64,000 bases of DNA. It comes from Mrakia gelida. Lineage: Eukaryota; Basidiomycota; Tremellomycetes; Cystofilobasidiales; Mrakiaceae. The notes below the pieces were generated by a model, which was given only the letters and a program-made list of their open reading frames with translations, did no database searches and was not told the DNA's origin. The position numbers and the translations under genes are program-made. The stretch covers positions 1,240,001 through 1,304,000 of the forward strand of contig BRON01000012.1 of assembly GCA_024345305.1 (NCBI GenBank), read 5' to 3'. Positions 9,529-21,723 of the stretch are shown piece after piece. The number at the start of each line of letters is the position of its first letter. Position 1 is the stretch's first letter.

Positions 9529-11997
9529 ATGCGAACAAGCCCCCAAGACGTTCAGAAGGTGAGAATTCAGTCTCTCCTCCCAGTGTAATATCCAAAGCTG
9601 ACCTCTTTGTCTCGCAGGGTCGACTGCACCTCCTAGGAGTGCGTTTCACCTCGAGCTCACCTCTTTCTCCCTTCCTTCCTTTGCTGCTCTTGACCCTCTT
9701 CTTCTTACACCCCTGCTCGGGCTCAACGGCTTCCTACGGAGATCGTTCTTCGCTCGCTGAACTTCCTTCGAGACTTTGAGCTCGTCCCAATCGCTTTGAC
9801 TTGCAAGGCTCTGCGAAAGGTGAGCTTTGATTCTGCAACGAGGTCCCCCCTTCGAGCCTGCAACCTCCTCTCTTCTCGTTCCACGAGTCGTTGCTGATCT
9901 GCTTCGTTCTCTTCCGAACCAGGCTACATCTATCATAATGTACACGGAGATCGAGGACTTCCACTACGACTTGCAGACCAAGAGCGAGATCAAGCTTCTT
10001 CTGGCGCGAACGGACGACCAGTGCGTTGCTCCCTACACCAGGTGAGTCTCTCTGCTTCTACTTCTGCCCCGAACGGAAACAACACTTAGCTTATCCATTG
10101 TTATAACCCTCCTCTCTATCCCTCTAGGACACTTCGATTCTCTATCTACGAGATGGACAACCCCCCGCCCGAAGAGCTCGAGTCGTTCTTCCCTCCCGTC
10201 CTCAAAGCCATCAGGAAGATGACGGGTCTCCTGAGGATCTCGCTTCCTCCCTGGCTTCTTACCACGGAGGTCTTCTCCGCCATCCAAGCCAACCCCTCCA
10301 TCAGCCACCTCAAGATCTACGGGGCGGTCAACTCTCATACTTTCCCTCCCTTCCTTCTCTCCCCCACCTCGCTCGCCCTCCCTCCTCGATCCCTCGTCGT
10401 CGATCTTCACCTCAACCACACCCCGACGTCGCAGCAGCAGATTCCAAAGCTGCTTTGAAGCTCGCAACGCTCAACACCGTCGTCGAGAAAATCTCCCTCT
10501 GGACAGACGAGTCGGTCCCGTCGTTCCTCCTCAACTCCACCTGGCTCACCTCCCTTCGCTCCCTCAAGATTCAGGTCGAACCCGCGTTCACCTCAACAAT
10601 GGTCCCTTGGGTTGCTTCGGTCTCAACCCTTCTTCCTTCGGTCACCTCGATCTCAACCGTCGTTCAAGGACCCCCGTTCTCTCTCTCCTCCTCCAACTGG
10701 ATTCGCCTGGAAGGATCGGACGACGTGGCGGTGGCGAACTTCGTCAAGGAGTGGAGCGCGGCCACAGTATACGACTTCGAGCTCGTACAGGAGGTCGATA
10801 CATCTCGCCTCTCGTTCCTCGCCTTCACAATCACCAACTCCACCGTCACTCGCTCGATGATCACCTCCCTTCGAACCGTCGTCGGATCAGTCGTCTCGAA
10901 TCCATCCTCTCGCACGGTATCGATTGGGACGATTGGGTGAGCTCGGAGTCGGATTCCGTCTCTGTAGGGGGACGATTGCGCCAGCTGATCAACTCGGTTC
11001 GCTTCGTTTCTCGTCGCAGGAAGGAACGATCTCCGCCTTCGACGCGTTCGAGTCCCTCCAAAGGCTTCACCTCGGAGGAACCGTCACTCCCTCCCAGACG
11101 CTCGACATAACCATCGGATGTAGTCTTCCATGTGTCGAGAAGGTTTTCAAGGAAGTCCCTTCGTTGCCAGCCGACCTCGCTCTCATCGGTGGACTTCAGA
11201 CCCTCCGTCCTCTTGAAACTCGAATCAACGTCGCTCGACTGGAACTCCTTGCTCCCCATCTACCTCCCTCGACCACCGTCACCTGGCGCGCTGGTTTGCC
11301 TGGAGAGCCGGTTGCTTCCTACGTCGGCAACGTCGCTGTCGACGTCGGAGGTAGGAAGAGCTTGACGTTCTTCGAAGACGAAGAAGGGGCGGAGGAATGG
11401 CCGTCATCTTCGATAGGGCCTGCGTGTTTTGAGTGCCAGCAGTCCTTGCTACGAGAAGAAGTGACTCATCCACTGCAACCTCTGATGGCTTGTCCTATCG
11501 AGGAGGTACGATCAGCTCTCGCTCACGGGGGGTTCGACCTCGACGCGTTCAATTCACTGTTCGTTTCTCTCACGATCTTTCGTCTTTCTGCGCCGAGAAC
11601 TTTACTGACATTACTTCTTCTGTCCTATTTGACATCTCAGTCCGGTCACTGGAGACAGAACTCCGTTCGAACTCTTCCTTCGGTTCGTCCTCCCCTTCGC
11701 GTCGGATCGCTCTTCTCGTTCTGTACGCTGGCTGAGCCGTTCTTCTCTCTCTTCCTCTACATCGACAGATCTGGATCTTCCACCGTCACTCATCCTCCGG
11801 ACCAAGGACCCTAGGTCGTCGTCGTACGGGTTCTCGAGAGGGGAGGACGAGGTGTGGGTCTCGGTTCGAGTGAGTTCGGATCCGATCTTTCTCGATCTGT
11901 CCTTTTTCGAGTCGAGCGAGATTTCGGAGCGCTGACCTTCTCTCTCTCTCTGTCGTTTATCCAGGCTGGTGATCGTGGGTCTGAGTTTGAGGTTTGA
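9529..11997 (+). CDS. Probable F-box/LRR-like protein, with a frame break
   Basis: Exact function unknown. A stretch around 9737-9825 reads RLPTEIVLRSLNFLRDFELVPIALTCKALRK, an F-box-like opening (LPTEI...L...L...ALTCKALRK). Leucine-rich segments follow, such as ISLPPWLLTTEVFSAIQANPS, SLWTDESVPSFLLNSTWLTSL and FESLQRLHLGGTVTPS. Start ATG at 9529-9531 (MRTSPQDVQK) is tentative; the join to the F-box exon is not clean. At about 10420-10450 the frame carrying SLVVDLHLNH closes (QQQIPKLL stop), while the frame carrying DVAAADSKAALKLATLN stays open. No intron of the right length bridges them, so this is a sequencing indel or a real frameshift. The C-terminus is also uncertain: TGA at 11995-11997 is used, but splice-like signals continue downstream. 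Might be a pseudogene. Confidence 0.5.
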
Positions 11998-12704
11998 CGG
12001 GGGGTTGAGGCTAAAGGGAGTCGTCGAAGGTTCGTCGCTCGCTCATTCTCCTCCTCGACTCGAGAAACGAAGCTGACCTTTCTTTCTCCCCTTCTTCCGC
12101 TCCAACAGTTATTAGGGACTAGCAAGATTTTGAGACGGGATCGTTCGAGCCTGTTGTGCGAGTTGGGAGAGGTGCGCTCGTCTTTCTCTCGTCGAGTCGA
12201 GTGGAGACGCGTCTCGTTTCCGCTTCTCGGAGAAGACTTCGAACGTGCCGCTGACTTATCTTATACCTCTTCTCGATCAACCCCACAGACCCGAGTGTCG
12301 CATCGTCGCATCAAGAAGGGAGGACGAGCAGAAAAGAAGGGACGAACGGACGAGTGTTCGGGTTTGCACGTCAGCTTTTGCTGCTAGTCTTTGTTAACGA
12401 AACCTTTACGACTTTGTTGCGAAAGAGTCTGGAATTCCTTCGCTCGAGAGAAGGCTTTTAAATGAGTCTCGTCGTCGTCGAACGCGAAGCTGGCTCACGG
12501 TTCTCTTCCCAAACCTTTCTTCTCCTCTCGCGTCGAGGCTCTTTCCCTCCTCCTCTCCTTCCCTTCCTCCCAGAAGATTCAACTTGCTCATTAAAGTAAA
12601 TCCAGAGCAACCGAGCAAGCATGATCAACATCCAGAAGAAGAGGAAACGAAAGCGAAACCGAACAAAAACGAACAAAGCGAAAACGAAAACGAAAAAGCT
12701 TCCA
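11998..12704. other. 3' region with intron-like segments
   Basis: Splice-like signals continue after the modelled stop: a ctgacc branch and ccaacag at about 12070-12110, then an open segment, gtgcgc, and ctgactta with ccacag before 12290. They could be 3' UTR introns, an alternative C-terminus, or decay of a longer gene. The rest (12300-12700) is the 3' flank of the converging CDC14 gene. Confidence 0.4.
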
Positions 12705-15446
12705 TCACGCAACGACCCCTCCCCTCGACGCACCCAGCATCCCCAATCCTCCCTCCCCTCCACCTCCTCCCAGAGCACCCATCAAACTCTCCACGTTACT
12801 CATAAACGTCCCCAACAAAGCCTTCTTCTCCTCCACGCTTCGCGTCGTTCCCGACCCTCCTCCTCCGAATGGTACTCGTTTCGACGGAGACAGATCGAAT
12901 GGTTTTGAGGACTTGGCTTTTCGTTGTTTGGTAGGAGTGGAAGGGTTGGGTGAGGGCTGTTGGTATGAGGAGGAGGAGGCTGAGAGTGCTGGGGACGCGA
13001 TGGGGAGGAGAGGGGAGGGGTGTTGGTGTGAGGAGGTTGAGGAGGATGGACGACGGGGTGCGAGGGAGGAAGATGATGTAGTTGGGGGGGTAGGGGAGTT
13101 GGAGTGGTGCTGGTGGGAGGGAGAGGGTGGGGGAGGAGGTTGAAGGTGGAAGGAAGGAGTTGAGGATCTTGGTCTTGAGGAGGAGGAGGAGGAGGCGAGG
13201 ACCTTTCGAGGGGAGGACGAAGAGGACGAGGAGCTGGTTGAGGCTGAGCGTTGATGGGAGGAGGACGAGGGGTTGGGAGGAGGGAGCATGAGACCGCTCT
13301 CTCTTCGGGAGGAGGAGGAGGAGGAGGTCTTAGCCACGGTAGGCGAGGAAGAGGCTGAATCGGTTCCTCCTCCTTCGCAACTCAGCGACGCGACTCTCCC
13401 CTTGCCTAACATTCTCTGCTCGCTGGGCGGTGTTTCCTCGTCTTCCCTAATCCTGTATCGACTCGGTGTCCTTGGAAGACCATGGTTCAAGAGAGGGCCG
13501 TCCGATCCGTCTCGTCGTTTGGTTGGGGTCTGAGGGACGAAGGTTTCGAGGGAGGGACTGGTGGTCGCGTTGGAGGTCGATGAGGGTTGGAGAGGTCGTG
13601 AGAGAGATGAAGACCGCGAGTTGGTTCGAGTAGAGGATGGAGTAGTAGGATGGTGGGAGTGAGAAATCCCGAGGCCGTGAGCTTGGTGGCGGGAGGGAGT
13701 CCGAGGTTGTTTGGGAGCGGAGAGCGCGGAGGTGGATTGGGAGGAAGTGAGAGGTCGTCGCGATGGACTTGGAGGAGGGATGAGGTTTTCGGCGTCCGAA
13801 CTGTTGGAGACCTCCATCGAGCGAGAGGAGGATGAACGGCGAGGAAGGTGAGGCTGGGAAGAGGGCGAAGGGTGAGAGGAAGGGATCCTGGAGGTTGAGG
13901 GGAGGTGGTCGAACGACGAGGAGATCCCGAGCCCGTGAGCTCGATGTTTCGACGACGATGGTGTCCGAGGAGCAGGTTCAGGAGCTTGAAGACCAGATGG
14001 ATCGCGTCGGGAGGGAGTGCGAGGGATCCGAGCGACGGGTTGGACTGGCGATGGAAGAGGGGTAGGATCCTGATGAGGTGTGGGTGTTCGAGAGCTCGAG
14101 GAGGAGGGCGATTGAGGGAGAGGTGAGTGGGAAGTTGGCGGAGTGAGCGACGACGACGAGAGGGATGGCGACGACGGAGTTGTTGGTTCTGGGAGGAGGT
14201 AGAAGATGAGGAACTCGAGGCATTTCATCCTGAAGCAAAAAGAGAAGATGAGACGTCAGCGAAAGCAAGGGAGGGAAGAGCAGAACGAGCGCGAGCTCAC
14301 CGGACGTCCTTCCTCACGCCATGCTTCTTCAGCACCCTCATCACCGTCTCCAGGCCACCAGCTTCTTCAAAGACTCGTGTGTTGATAGGAGAGTCTGCCA
14401 GTGCGCAAAAGAGCGTATCGAGGAGGCTTGAGGCGAGCGGTGTAGGGAGATGAGGGGAGGAGAGGGAGGAGGAGGAAGGGATGGGCGAAGCTTCCGGTTG
14501 AGTTGACGAAGGAAGGTGACGAGTGAGGAGGAAGAGATCCAAGATGACCTGAAACGATGAGACGAATGAAGAAGAGTATGATGATCAGCTCTCGGAGTCA
14601 GAAGAGTTACCCAACGAGACGGGAACGAAAGCCAAACCGCAAAGGGAAACGTGAAGCTCACCTCCATCGAGGACCTCTTCCCAACGAGATCCCTACTTCC
14701 AGCATGCAGCAAACTCAACCCCTGAACCACTTGAAGGACAGCTGACAGCTCCGTGAGAGTCGTATGGATGGCATCGTCCGATTCTGTGAAGAAGAACGAG
14801 TCGAAATGAGCTTTGGATGGACGAGAGCGAGGAGGGAAGGGAAGGGCAACGGACGAAGCTCACCTTTCTGAACGAGCTGGGTGTGTAGGATCGGTAGAAG
14901 TCGAGCAATCAAAGGGAGCAGTCGACTGACCACTAGCAGATCCAAGGAGACGTCCGAGAGATAGAGTCAGTATCTCGTCCTGACCCTAGATGGAAGGACG
15001 AAGGGAGCAAGACGGTAGACGTTGTTCCAACTCACCGTTCCCATCCATCCCTTCTTGCAGCTTCACAAACACCCTCAGCACCCTCGTTCGTTCCGTAGTC
15101 TCCTCCCGGGTCTCATGAGGTTTAGGGATGCACAGAGTAGCGAGGAGTCCATCGAGGTGGTGGAGAGCTCGAAGCTTGCGAGCGGAGGAGGACCGAAGGG
15201 AGGCGAGCTGAGTTCGTTCGAAAGGAGAGCAAGTCAGCTCTCGTTCGTCTTATTCTCGTAGAGATGGAGGGAGGAGGAGGTGGATGGAGGACGTACATCT
15301 TCCAGTATAGGAGAAAGGAAAGCTGGAAGGTCGCTCATTCGAGAGGGAGAGAGAGTGGATGCAAGGGAAGGGAGCGAAGGGTTCGAGCTCGTCGAGTGTT
15401 GTTCGATTTCAGCTGCGCCGGAAGAAAAAGAAATCAACGCATCCAT
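12705..15446 (-). CDS. Cdc14 (septation initiation network) family protein
   Basis: SIN-type Cdc14 (not the phosphatase), in fission yeast the partner of Sid1 kinase in septum initiation. The N-terminal helical domain is built from exons ASLRSSSARKLRALHHLDGLL, a VFVKLQEGMDGN segment, VVSRLLPLIARLLPILHTQL and ESDDAIHTTLTELSAVLQVV. It continues with LSLLHAGSRDLVGKRSSMEV, ILDLFLLTRHLPSS, TLFCALADSPINTRVFEEAGGL and ETVMRVLKKHG. MKCLEFLIFYLLPE joins the last two blocks of the domain. A tail of over 400 residues, very rich in Ser/Pro/Thr, ends KALLGTFMSNVESLMGALGG. The start ATG at 15444-15446 (MDALISF) is one choice; the internal MSDLPAFLSPILED is the alternative. Stop TGA at 12705-12707. The long disordered tail probably carries phosphorylation sites (inference). 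Confidence 0.82.
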
Positions 15447-15974
15447 GACGCGACTCTCTTCACTCGTTTTTCTCTCGAGTCTTGTAGCAGCCTACTACGA
15501 GGATGCAAGATGAAAAGTGACTCGCAAGTGTCTTCGTATAGGAACTCTCTCCTCGCCTTCGTCCCAACGACGGCACCCGTTTCGACACGTACGACGCGGT
15601 TCGACTTTTCATCATCTGCCACCTCACTCTTTCGATCTTTCCAACGCTGCCGAGCTCGTTTGAAACGCGTTACTGTACAGAAAGTGATACTGATGCTACT
15701 ACCACTCGATCTGCCTTCCCAGCGCCGACTCAACCAACGACCCAAAGCTGATCCGTCCGTCACGACGACGAGCGAGCTTCCGGAACGACCTGAGGAGAGA
15801 GAAGAGGGAACGAGTCAGGATGATCGCGACGAGAGTGAGGACGAAGGCAAAGTCTGATGAGGAAGGAGGACTCACGTGAGAGATCTGGGAGAGGGAGAGG
15901 AAAAGGAAGTCAGTTCGAGACGCGTCGAAACGAAACGAGAAGAGAGGGAGGGCGCGACGACTCACTCGGCTAGA
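15447..15974. other. Intergenic region between CDC14 and the second F-box-like gene
   Basis: About 530 bp serving as promoter of CDC14 and 3' flank of the upstream gene on the same strand. It holds a few splice-like motifs (gtgagtcg, ctgac, cag on the minus strand) just after the stop of the F-box-like gene, perhaps a 3' UTR intron. No protein was recognised. Confidence 0.4.
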
Positions 15975-17362
15975 CTAGAGATAGATGACGTCGATTCCTC
16001 TCTTGACGAGGTCGAGGGAGAGGCGAGCCCAGCTGAGGAGGAAGATAACCGGAAGGGATCAGTCGAGGAAGCGAAGGAAGGGAAGACGAGACGAAACAAA
16101 AGAAGTGCGAAAACTCACACCGGCCAGATGAGATCGTTTGGCTCCTCCGTCAGGTAGTAGACGCGACGCAACGAGGAGAAAGCGGTTTCGGAGAAGCGTT
16201 TCGATAGATGAGCGAAGATTGCCGCACCCATCTCTGCGTCTCTGGGGGTTCCGGAGGGCGCCTGAACCAAGATCAGGGAATGAAGGGTCGACATTCCCGG
16301 CTGCTCCTCGACGACGACGCTGAGCCACATTGGATCGTGGGAGAGATGGAAGGCGAGGATCCTTAGATCGACGGCGTATTGGAAGATGGGACGGAAGAAG
16401 CCTGGTCCGACAAGGTAACGCATCGGAAGGGTGAGCTCTTGGAGGGACGGCGCGACCGTCTGGACGAGCTTTGGCATGTTGTCCGCTTCTCCCATGAACC
16501 TGTCCGATTCCATTCCAGCCAGTACGACGCGAGTCCGGGATGCGAACCATCCTGTGGCGAGGAGACTATCGAGTTCATCGTCTTCCTGGAACTGGACGAG
16601 GTTCAGGCGGAGGAGGTGGGGCAGGACGACGGACGGTTGAGTGGTTCGATTGAGTACAACGTCCAAAGAAGCGACTTCAACGATGCTGATGTTCTGCAAC
16701 GTCTGATCAAGTGAGGAAGCGGCGCCAACGACTGATCTGTAGTTGACGGGGTCGATTCCGAGGCCGACGAGGGAGAGAAGAGGGGTCGTTCCGTGACCAA
16801 GGCGAGGAGGACGCTGTTTGTGGCCGCGATTTGCCCTCCAAGGTTGAGGTAGCCAAGCCTGGGAAGACATACGAGGATGCTGGCGACGGGTTCCATTCCA
16901 TCGACGAGGGTCGTGCACGTTTGAGTGCTTCCTCCTAGAGTGAGACCGACGATGAGGGAAGGGATGGGAGAGGAGGCGTCCGTCCAGACTTTGAGCTGCT
17001 TTGCGAAGGCGAGGCAAACGTCGACGTCTTGAACGGCGACGTAGGAGTAGAAGGCTCGATCGGAGAGAGCCTGGGACGTGTTGAGAAGCGAGAGGAGTGG
17101 AGTCAGCGTCTTGGAGGGCGCGCGAGACGAGAAAAGAAACGACCGGAGTTGATGGCGAAAAAAAATGGAAAAGGGAGTACTAGACTGACCTTGAATCGCT
17201 TGGACGCCATCCAGAAGCTGGTGAGATCCTTCCTTGACCTGTTGGGAGGTCTCCATCGTTCGAGGACGTCCGAGAGAAGGGAGGGAGGGGAGGAGGAGGA
17301 GCGATCAAGCTCACGATCTCGGCGAGGATGTCGTCGGGGAGGAAGGGGAGAGGAGGAGGCAT
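15975..17362 (-). CDS. Probable F-box/LRR-like protein
   Basis: Start ATG at 17360-17362 gives PLPFLPDDILAEI, an F-box-like opening, followed by KDLTSFWMASKRFK and then ALSDRAFYSYVAVQDVDVCL. A long exon gives leucine-rich sequence, including LLRLNLVQFQEDDELDSLL, TVAPSLQELTLPMRYLVGPG and FSSLRRVYYLTEEPNDLIWP. The large reading frame ends at 16115, but GTGTGAGT there is a good donor. Splicing to the exon after cctcctcag extends the protein with VWARLSLDLVKRGIDVIYL and TAG at 15975-15977, a more natural LRR-type end. The phase at the first intron is not perfectly resolved. The F-box domain suggests an SCF ubiquitin ligase adaptor (inference). Substrate unknown. Confidence 0.6.
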
Positions 17363-17589
17363 TTTTGGGTGGAAGTAGGGAGAGCTGATAGAAGAGGAGA
17401 TGGGAGCGGTGTGGGTGCCCAGAAAGTCGGAAGCGTTGCTGATGGTTGGAGGAGAAGGAGAGGGAGGAGGGGAGCAGAGGAGGTCGAAGCTCGTGCGACC
17501 TCGCCTCGAGGGCACATTCTTTTTCTGGTTGGTTTGCTTTGAGTTGAATCTACACTCAGGCTCTGGATATCCTTTCTCGATTCTCAAAA

Positions 17590-19524
17590 ATGTCAACAAC
17601 AACAATTGATCTCTCGGCTCTGCCCCAACGAAAGCTCGCTCCGGCTCTGGCCTCCCCTCTTTACCCACCAACGCTCAACATCTCTCCTCCCTCCCTCCCT
17701 GCCCTCCTTTCAGCCTTCTATCTCTCGCCCATCATGCCTTGGCGCTCCGTGCTTCAGCCCTCTCTTCTTTTGACGTCGATAACCTTGTCCTTCCTGGCTC
17801 TGGTTCGATCGAAATCGTGAGCTTCCCTGCCAACTCCGTCCTCCTTCCTCCCCTTCGTTCGCCAGCTGACTCGCTCTGGCTCTCTTCTTGTCGTTGTTGA
17901 ACTCTCCAAAGGCAAAAGGCTCGCTACTACATCAACCTGAGCTTGTACATTGGATCCATGCTCGCTACGAGTTTCTGCGCTCTCGGAGTAGCCGTCTTGC
18001 TCTCCCTCGCTGGAAAGGTCAGCAAACACTCCTTCCTCTTTCCCTCTTGTCCTTCTCTTTCTCTTCACCCTTCCCATCTTCTCTCACCTAGTCCCTAAAG
18101 ACTTCCCAAAACTGACTCTTCCATCCTTCTTTTGCCACGATCAATTTCAGCGTCTGAACACCAACTTTGTCGTCGGACGACTGTTCTACCTCATGGCTGC
18201 TCCTCTTACCGGAGTTCACCTCAAGGTCGAAGGAGCAGAGCATCTCGAGAACATCAAGGGTCCAGCTATCATCATTGGGAACCACCAGAGGTTAGTTTCC
18301 ATTCCCATCCATGGCTTCCACGACGGACTGAGCTCGAAGGAAGGAAGGCAGGAGCGGCGGAGGAAGGACGAGCAGCTGATCGCCTTTTCTTCCTTTTCTT
18401 GATCCCTCCGAACACGACTACTTCCAGCTTCCTCGACATCCTCTACCTCGGAAAAATGTTCCCCAAGAGAGCTTCCATCATGGCCAAGAAGGAACTCGCT
18501 TGGACACCCTTCCTCGGATGGTGGAGTGCGTATTCAGACCGTCTTCCCTCTTCGTCGAGCTCACCACGCTCGCTCCCCTTCCCCTTCCTTTCCCGCTCAC
18601 GAGCTGACCCTGTTCGTCCACGTTCGCGTTTCGTGACTTGTAGTGTCCCTCTCCGGAGCCGTCTGGATCGATCGAAAGCGAAGCAAAAACGCTCTGCAGG
18701 TTATGGCTAAGGCGGGAGATGACATGAAGAAGAAGGGAGTAAGTCCGAGTTCGACGTGTCGTCTCTTTCTTCTCTCCTTCCCTTCCATCCTTCCAGCCCT
18801 CTTCGCCCCTCCACAGCTCAGAACTGACTCTCGCTCCCACTCTTCGCAGGTCTCCCTCTTCATCTTCCCCGAAGGCACCCGAACGAGCAGCGCGACTCCT
18901 CTTCTTCTCCCTTTCAAGAAAGGTGCCTTCCACCTCGCCATCGACGCTCAGGTCCCCATCATCCCCGTTGTGTGCGAGAACTACCACCATCTCTTCGACG
19001 GGAAGACGAGGTTGGACGGTGGAACTCTTACGATTCGAAGTGAGTCGCCTCGGTTCTCGTTCTCCTTCTCGACTCGAGCGAGCTCAACGCGTCCAGCCTC
19101 CCAAAACAAAACTCGACCTGACCTCGCATCTCCGTCTCCTCCTTCGTTTCGTTTTCGTTCCCTCGCAGTCCTCCCACCCATCCCAACCACCTCTCTCACA
19201 GCCGACGACGTCACTTCCCTCGCCGAATCCACTCGTCTCACCATGCTCGCTACCCTCCTTGAAATCTCCACCTCCGCTCCTCCTCCTCCCGCCTCGTCTT
19301 CCACCACCACCGCCGCTCTGCCTTCCTCCTCATCCAACGAAGAGACCCAACCCCTCCTCTCCACTGGCACTACTACCAACGACGAAACCTCTTCCTACGG
19401 AACCACGGCAGTTGAGGCGAGGGAAGGGTCGGAGAAGGGTTTGAAGAGTGACGCGGAGGAGAGCGGAGAGGACGGAGCGGTGTTGGTTCCCAGGGGAGGG
19501 GGAGGGGGAGAGGAGAGCAGCTGA
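17590..19524 (+). CDS. SLC1: 1-acyl-sn-glycerol-3-phosphate acyltransferase (Slc1/PlsC family)
   Basis: Makes phosphatidic acid from lysophosphatidic acid in the ER membrane. Exons give an N-terminal extension, hydrophobic segments (SVLQPSLLLTSITLSFLALV and LYIGSMLATSFCALGVAVLL) and EHLENIKGPAIIIGNHQSFLD with the HX4D catalytic motif NHQSFLD. Further exons give LGKMFPKRASIMAKKELAW, GAVWIDRKRSKNALQVM, SLFIFPEGTRTS with the substrate-binding FPEGTR, and IDAQVPIIPVVCENYHHLF. All four PlsC blocks are present. A Ser/Thr/Glu-rich tail of about 100 residues follows and ends with TGA at 19522-19524. The ATG at 17590 is used; an internal ATG at 17733 (MPWRSVLQPS) starts directly at the first membrane helix and is a credible alternative. 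Confidence 0.92.
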
Positions 19525-19953
19525 CAGTTACGGGATAGGAAGGGGAAAGGGAAGGGGAGGGATTGAGTAGGCGCGTGCGGGCGACGATGGGGTGATACGT
19601 GACGAGGGCCTCGTTTTGTTTTGCTCTTTTCTCTTCTCTTTCGGTTAGAAACTAGACTGGATCGGGGACTCTACTCTGTTTTCTTGGATTTGGTGCTTTT
19701 GATCTTCAACACCCTTCTCTCTCTACGCTGTCTCCTCTTTTGCTGGCTTACTCCTCGTTCAGTTCGTTTTGAGATACCCCTTCCCACCCTTCTCGCAACC
19801 TTACCCTTCTTCAATGCCTTCCTCGGTCGCTCGTTCGAACCGCGGAAACGAAATAATCATCCTCCAGTACAACGAAGACGTGTCTACAAACCGTCAAACA
19901 CCAAGAGAAGCGAAACGAAACGAGCCAGGTGGTGAAAACGACGACGCGAGAGA

Positions 19954-21163
19954 TCAAGCCGACGACGTAACAGCCTCGACCAAGATCTCCTGCAGCTCCT
20001 TCGGTAAAGAAGGAACAATCGTCATAGCTGCCGCTTGACCTTCAGGGGACAATTTCTTCCAGGTCCTGTTCGAGACGAAAACGAGCACCCAAACAGAGGC
20101 GAGTCAGTTCGCGTTCGAGTATGTCTCGACCTTTCCCTCTCTCCCCTCCCATCCCTCCCATCAAACCTCCCAACCCCGACCCCACCCACCTCCCCCACCC
20201 CCACCCACACACACCCTCCCACCTCGCTCATTCGTTCCTTCCCGCATACTCACTTCCTCATAATATCCACCCACTTCTCCCTCTCCCAACCCTCATTCCC
20301 CCCCACGAACCCCAACAACTCCCTCTCCAGGAAAACCAACACCGCCGCGTCCTCCAGAACCTGCGTCCCTTCCTCCACTTGTTCTCGCTTGGCAGGATCG
20401 GAGGAGTTCTTGAGGGAGAGGTTCTCTTTGGAGACGTATCGACGGACGGAATCGGCTTCGGAGGGGGAGACACCGGAGGAGAGGAGGATAGATTGGGCGG
20501 CGAGGGATTGGGTGGTGTAGAGGTCTCGTCCTGGGGTGGGAGGCGGGAGGTGGAGGAGGGTGGTGGGGAGAGAGGGGGAGGGAGGGTTGGGTGGGGGGGT
20601 AGGGGTAGGGAGGAGGGAGGAGGGGACAAGAGGGGACGAGGTCAGTTGGGGTTGAGGATGGGTTGGGAGTTGGGAAACGACAAGCGAAAAGCTGAACCCT
20701 CAACTCACTCCATTTCAGATAACCTGCTTTCCCCTCCGGATACGAAGACCTCGGCGTCGAGAACCTATCTAGATGCTGGCATCGAGCGGCGAGAAGGAGA
20801 GACGGCGAGGCCGTGGGTTGGAGCTTCAACGTCCTGAGGACCATCGAAAGCCACGATAACGACGACGGTCAGCTTCAGCTGGCCACGCTTCTCGGTTCTC
20901 GGTAACGTCAGGAAATGGGAAGGAATCTGAGCGTACCAAGACTCCATAGCGTCCGCGTAGCCTAGCTCGAGCTGTAGGTGGGAGCGGGAGCGAAGCGAAG
21001 CGGAAGGAGGGAGGGGCAGGAGGTGAGCTTGAGCTCGAGCTCAACGAACGAGACGATAAGAGATTTGGCTGAGAGCAAACAAAGAGCTCACCGAAGCAGG
21101 ATCTCTGGAGTGGACTTCATCGATAAGTTTGCGGGCCTGGGAATAGGATTCGGGAGTGGACAT
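19954..21163 (-). CDS. DUF4202 family protein
   Basis: Function unknown; the family is widespread in fungi and some bacteria. Start ATG at 21161-21163 gives MSTPESYSQARKLIDEVHSR. The following exons give LELGYADAMESWYAQIPSHF, then LLLAARCQHLDRFSTPRSSYP and EGKAGYLKWSE (the diagnostic AxRxQHLxRxxxPRSxYPxxxxGYLxWR block). They continue with GRDLYTTQSLAAQSILLSSG, LEDAAVLVFLERELLGFVGG and EKWVDIMRK. A last exon after cgaacag gives TWKKLSPEGQAAAMTIVPSL and ends VEAVTSSA with TGA at 19954-19956. The penultimate exon seems to stop at AAGTGA, but gtgagt there is a donor, and splicing restores the family's RKTW end. The intron before that exon is a long CT-rich run. Confidence 0.85.
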
Positions 21164-21723
21164 GCTAGGTGAGGGAGAGGGGAGAAGGAGATGGTGAGGG
21201 AGAGAAGGGGACAGTTCGAAGACGAATCGGCGGTTGTCGAGCTCGCGATCTCTCCTCCTGCGCCGTCTCCTTTCTTTTTCATCTCTGAGATGATGAGATG
21301 AGATGGCTCGAGAATACAGACAAGGAGCGACGGTGTCTTTGCTCGTCTTGTTCGTTTGAAAGGCGAGATTGGAATGCGTGGAATTTTAGCGTGGAGGGAG
21401 AGGGAAGTTACCAGCCGAGTCGAGTCGAGTCAAGTCAGTCGACGCGTCCGTCCCTCCGTCCTTCTCGTGTGTGTCTTGCACAGAATGAGGTGAGTCGCGG
21501 GACCTCCCAAAGATCTGTACTAGCTAGTAATGTCAGTCTCCCCCTCTTCCCGCCCCATCTTCTCTCCATCCAACAAGCAAGTCCGTCGCAGGGTCATCAA
21601 AATCATTACCGAGACCACGAGAGTCTCTCGTGTGTCTCCCTCTTTATCTCGCCCTCCCCTCCCTTGCTCTCCCTCTCCCACCCACCCACCCACCCAACCC
21701 CAGCCCTACCACCCCTCGAGACC
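21164..21723. other. Intergenic region between DUF4202 gene and TRS23
   Basis: About 560 bp. The part near 21660-21720 is a C-rich run (cccacccacccaccc). No coding segment was recognised. It is the promoter of the DUF4202 gene and the 3' flank of TRS23. Confidence 0.45.
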
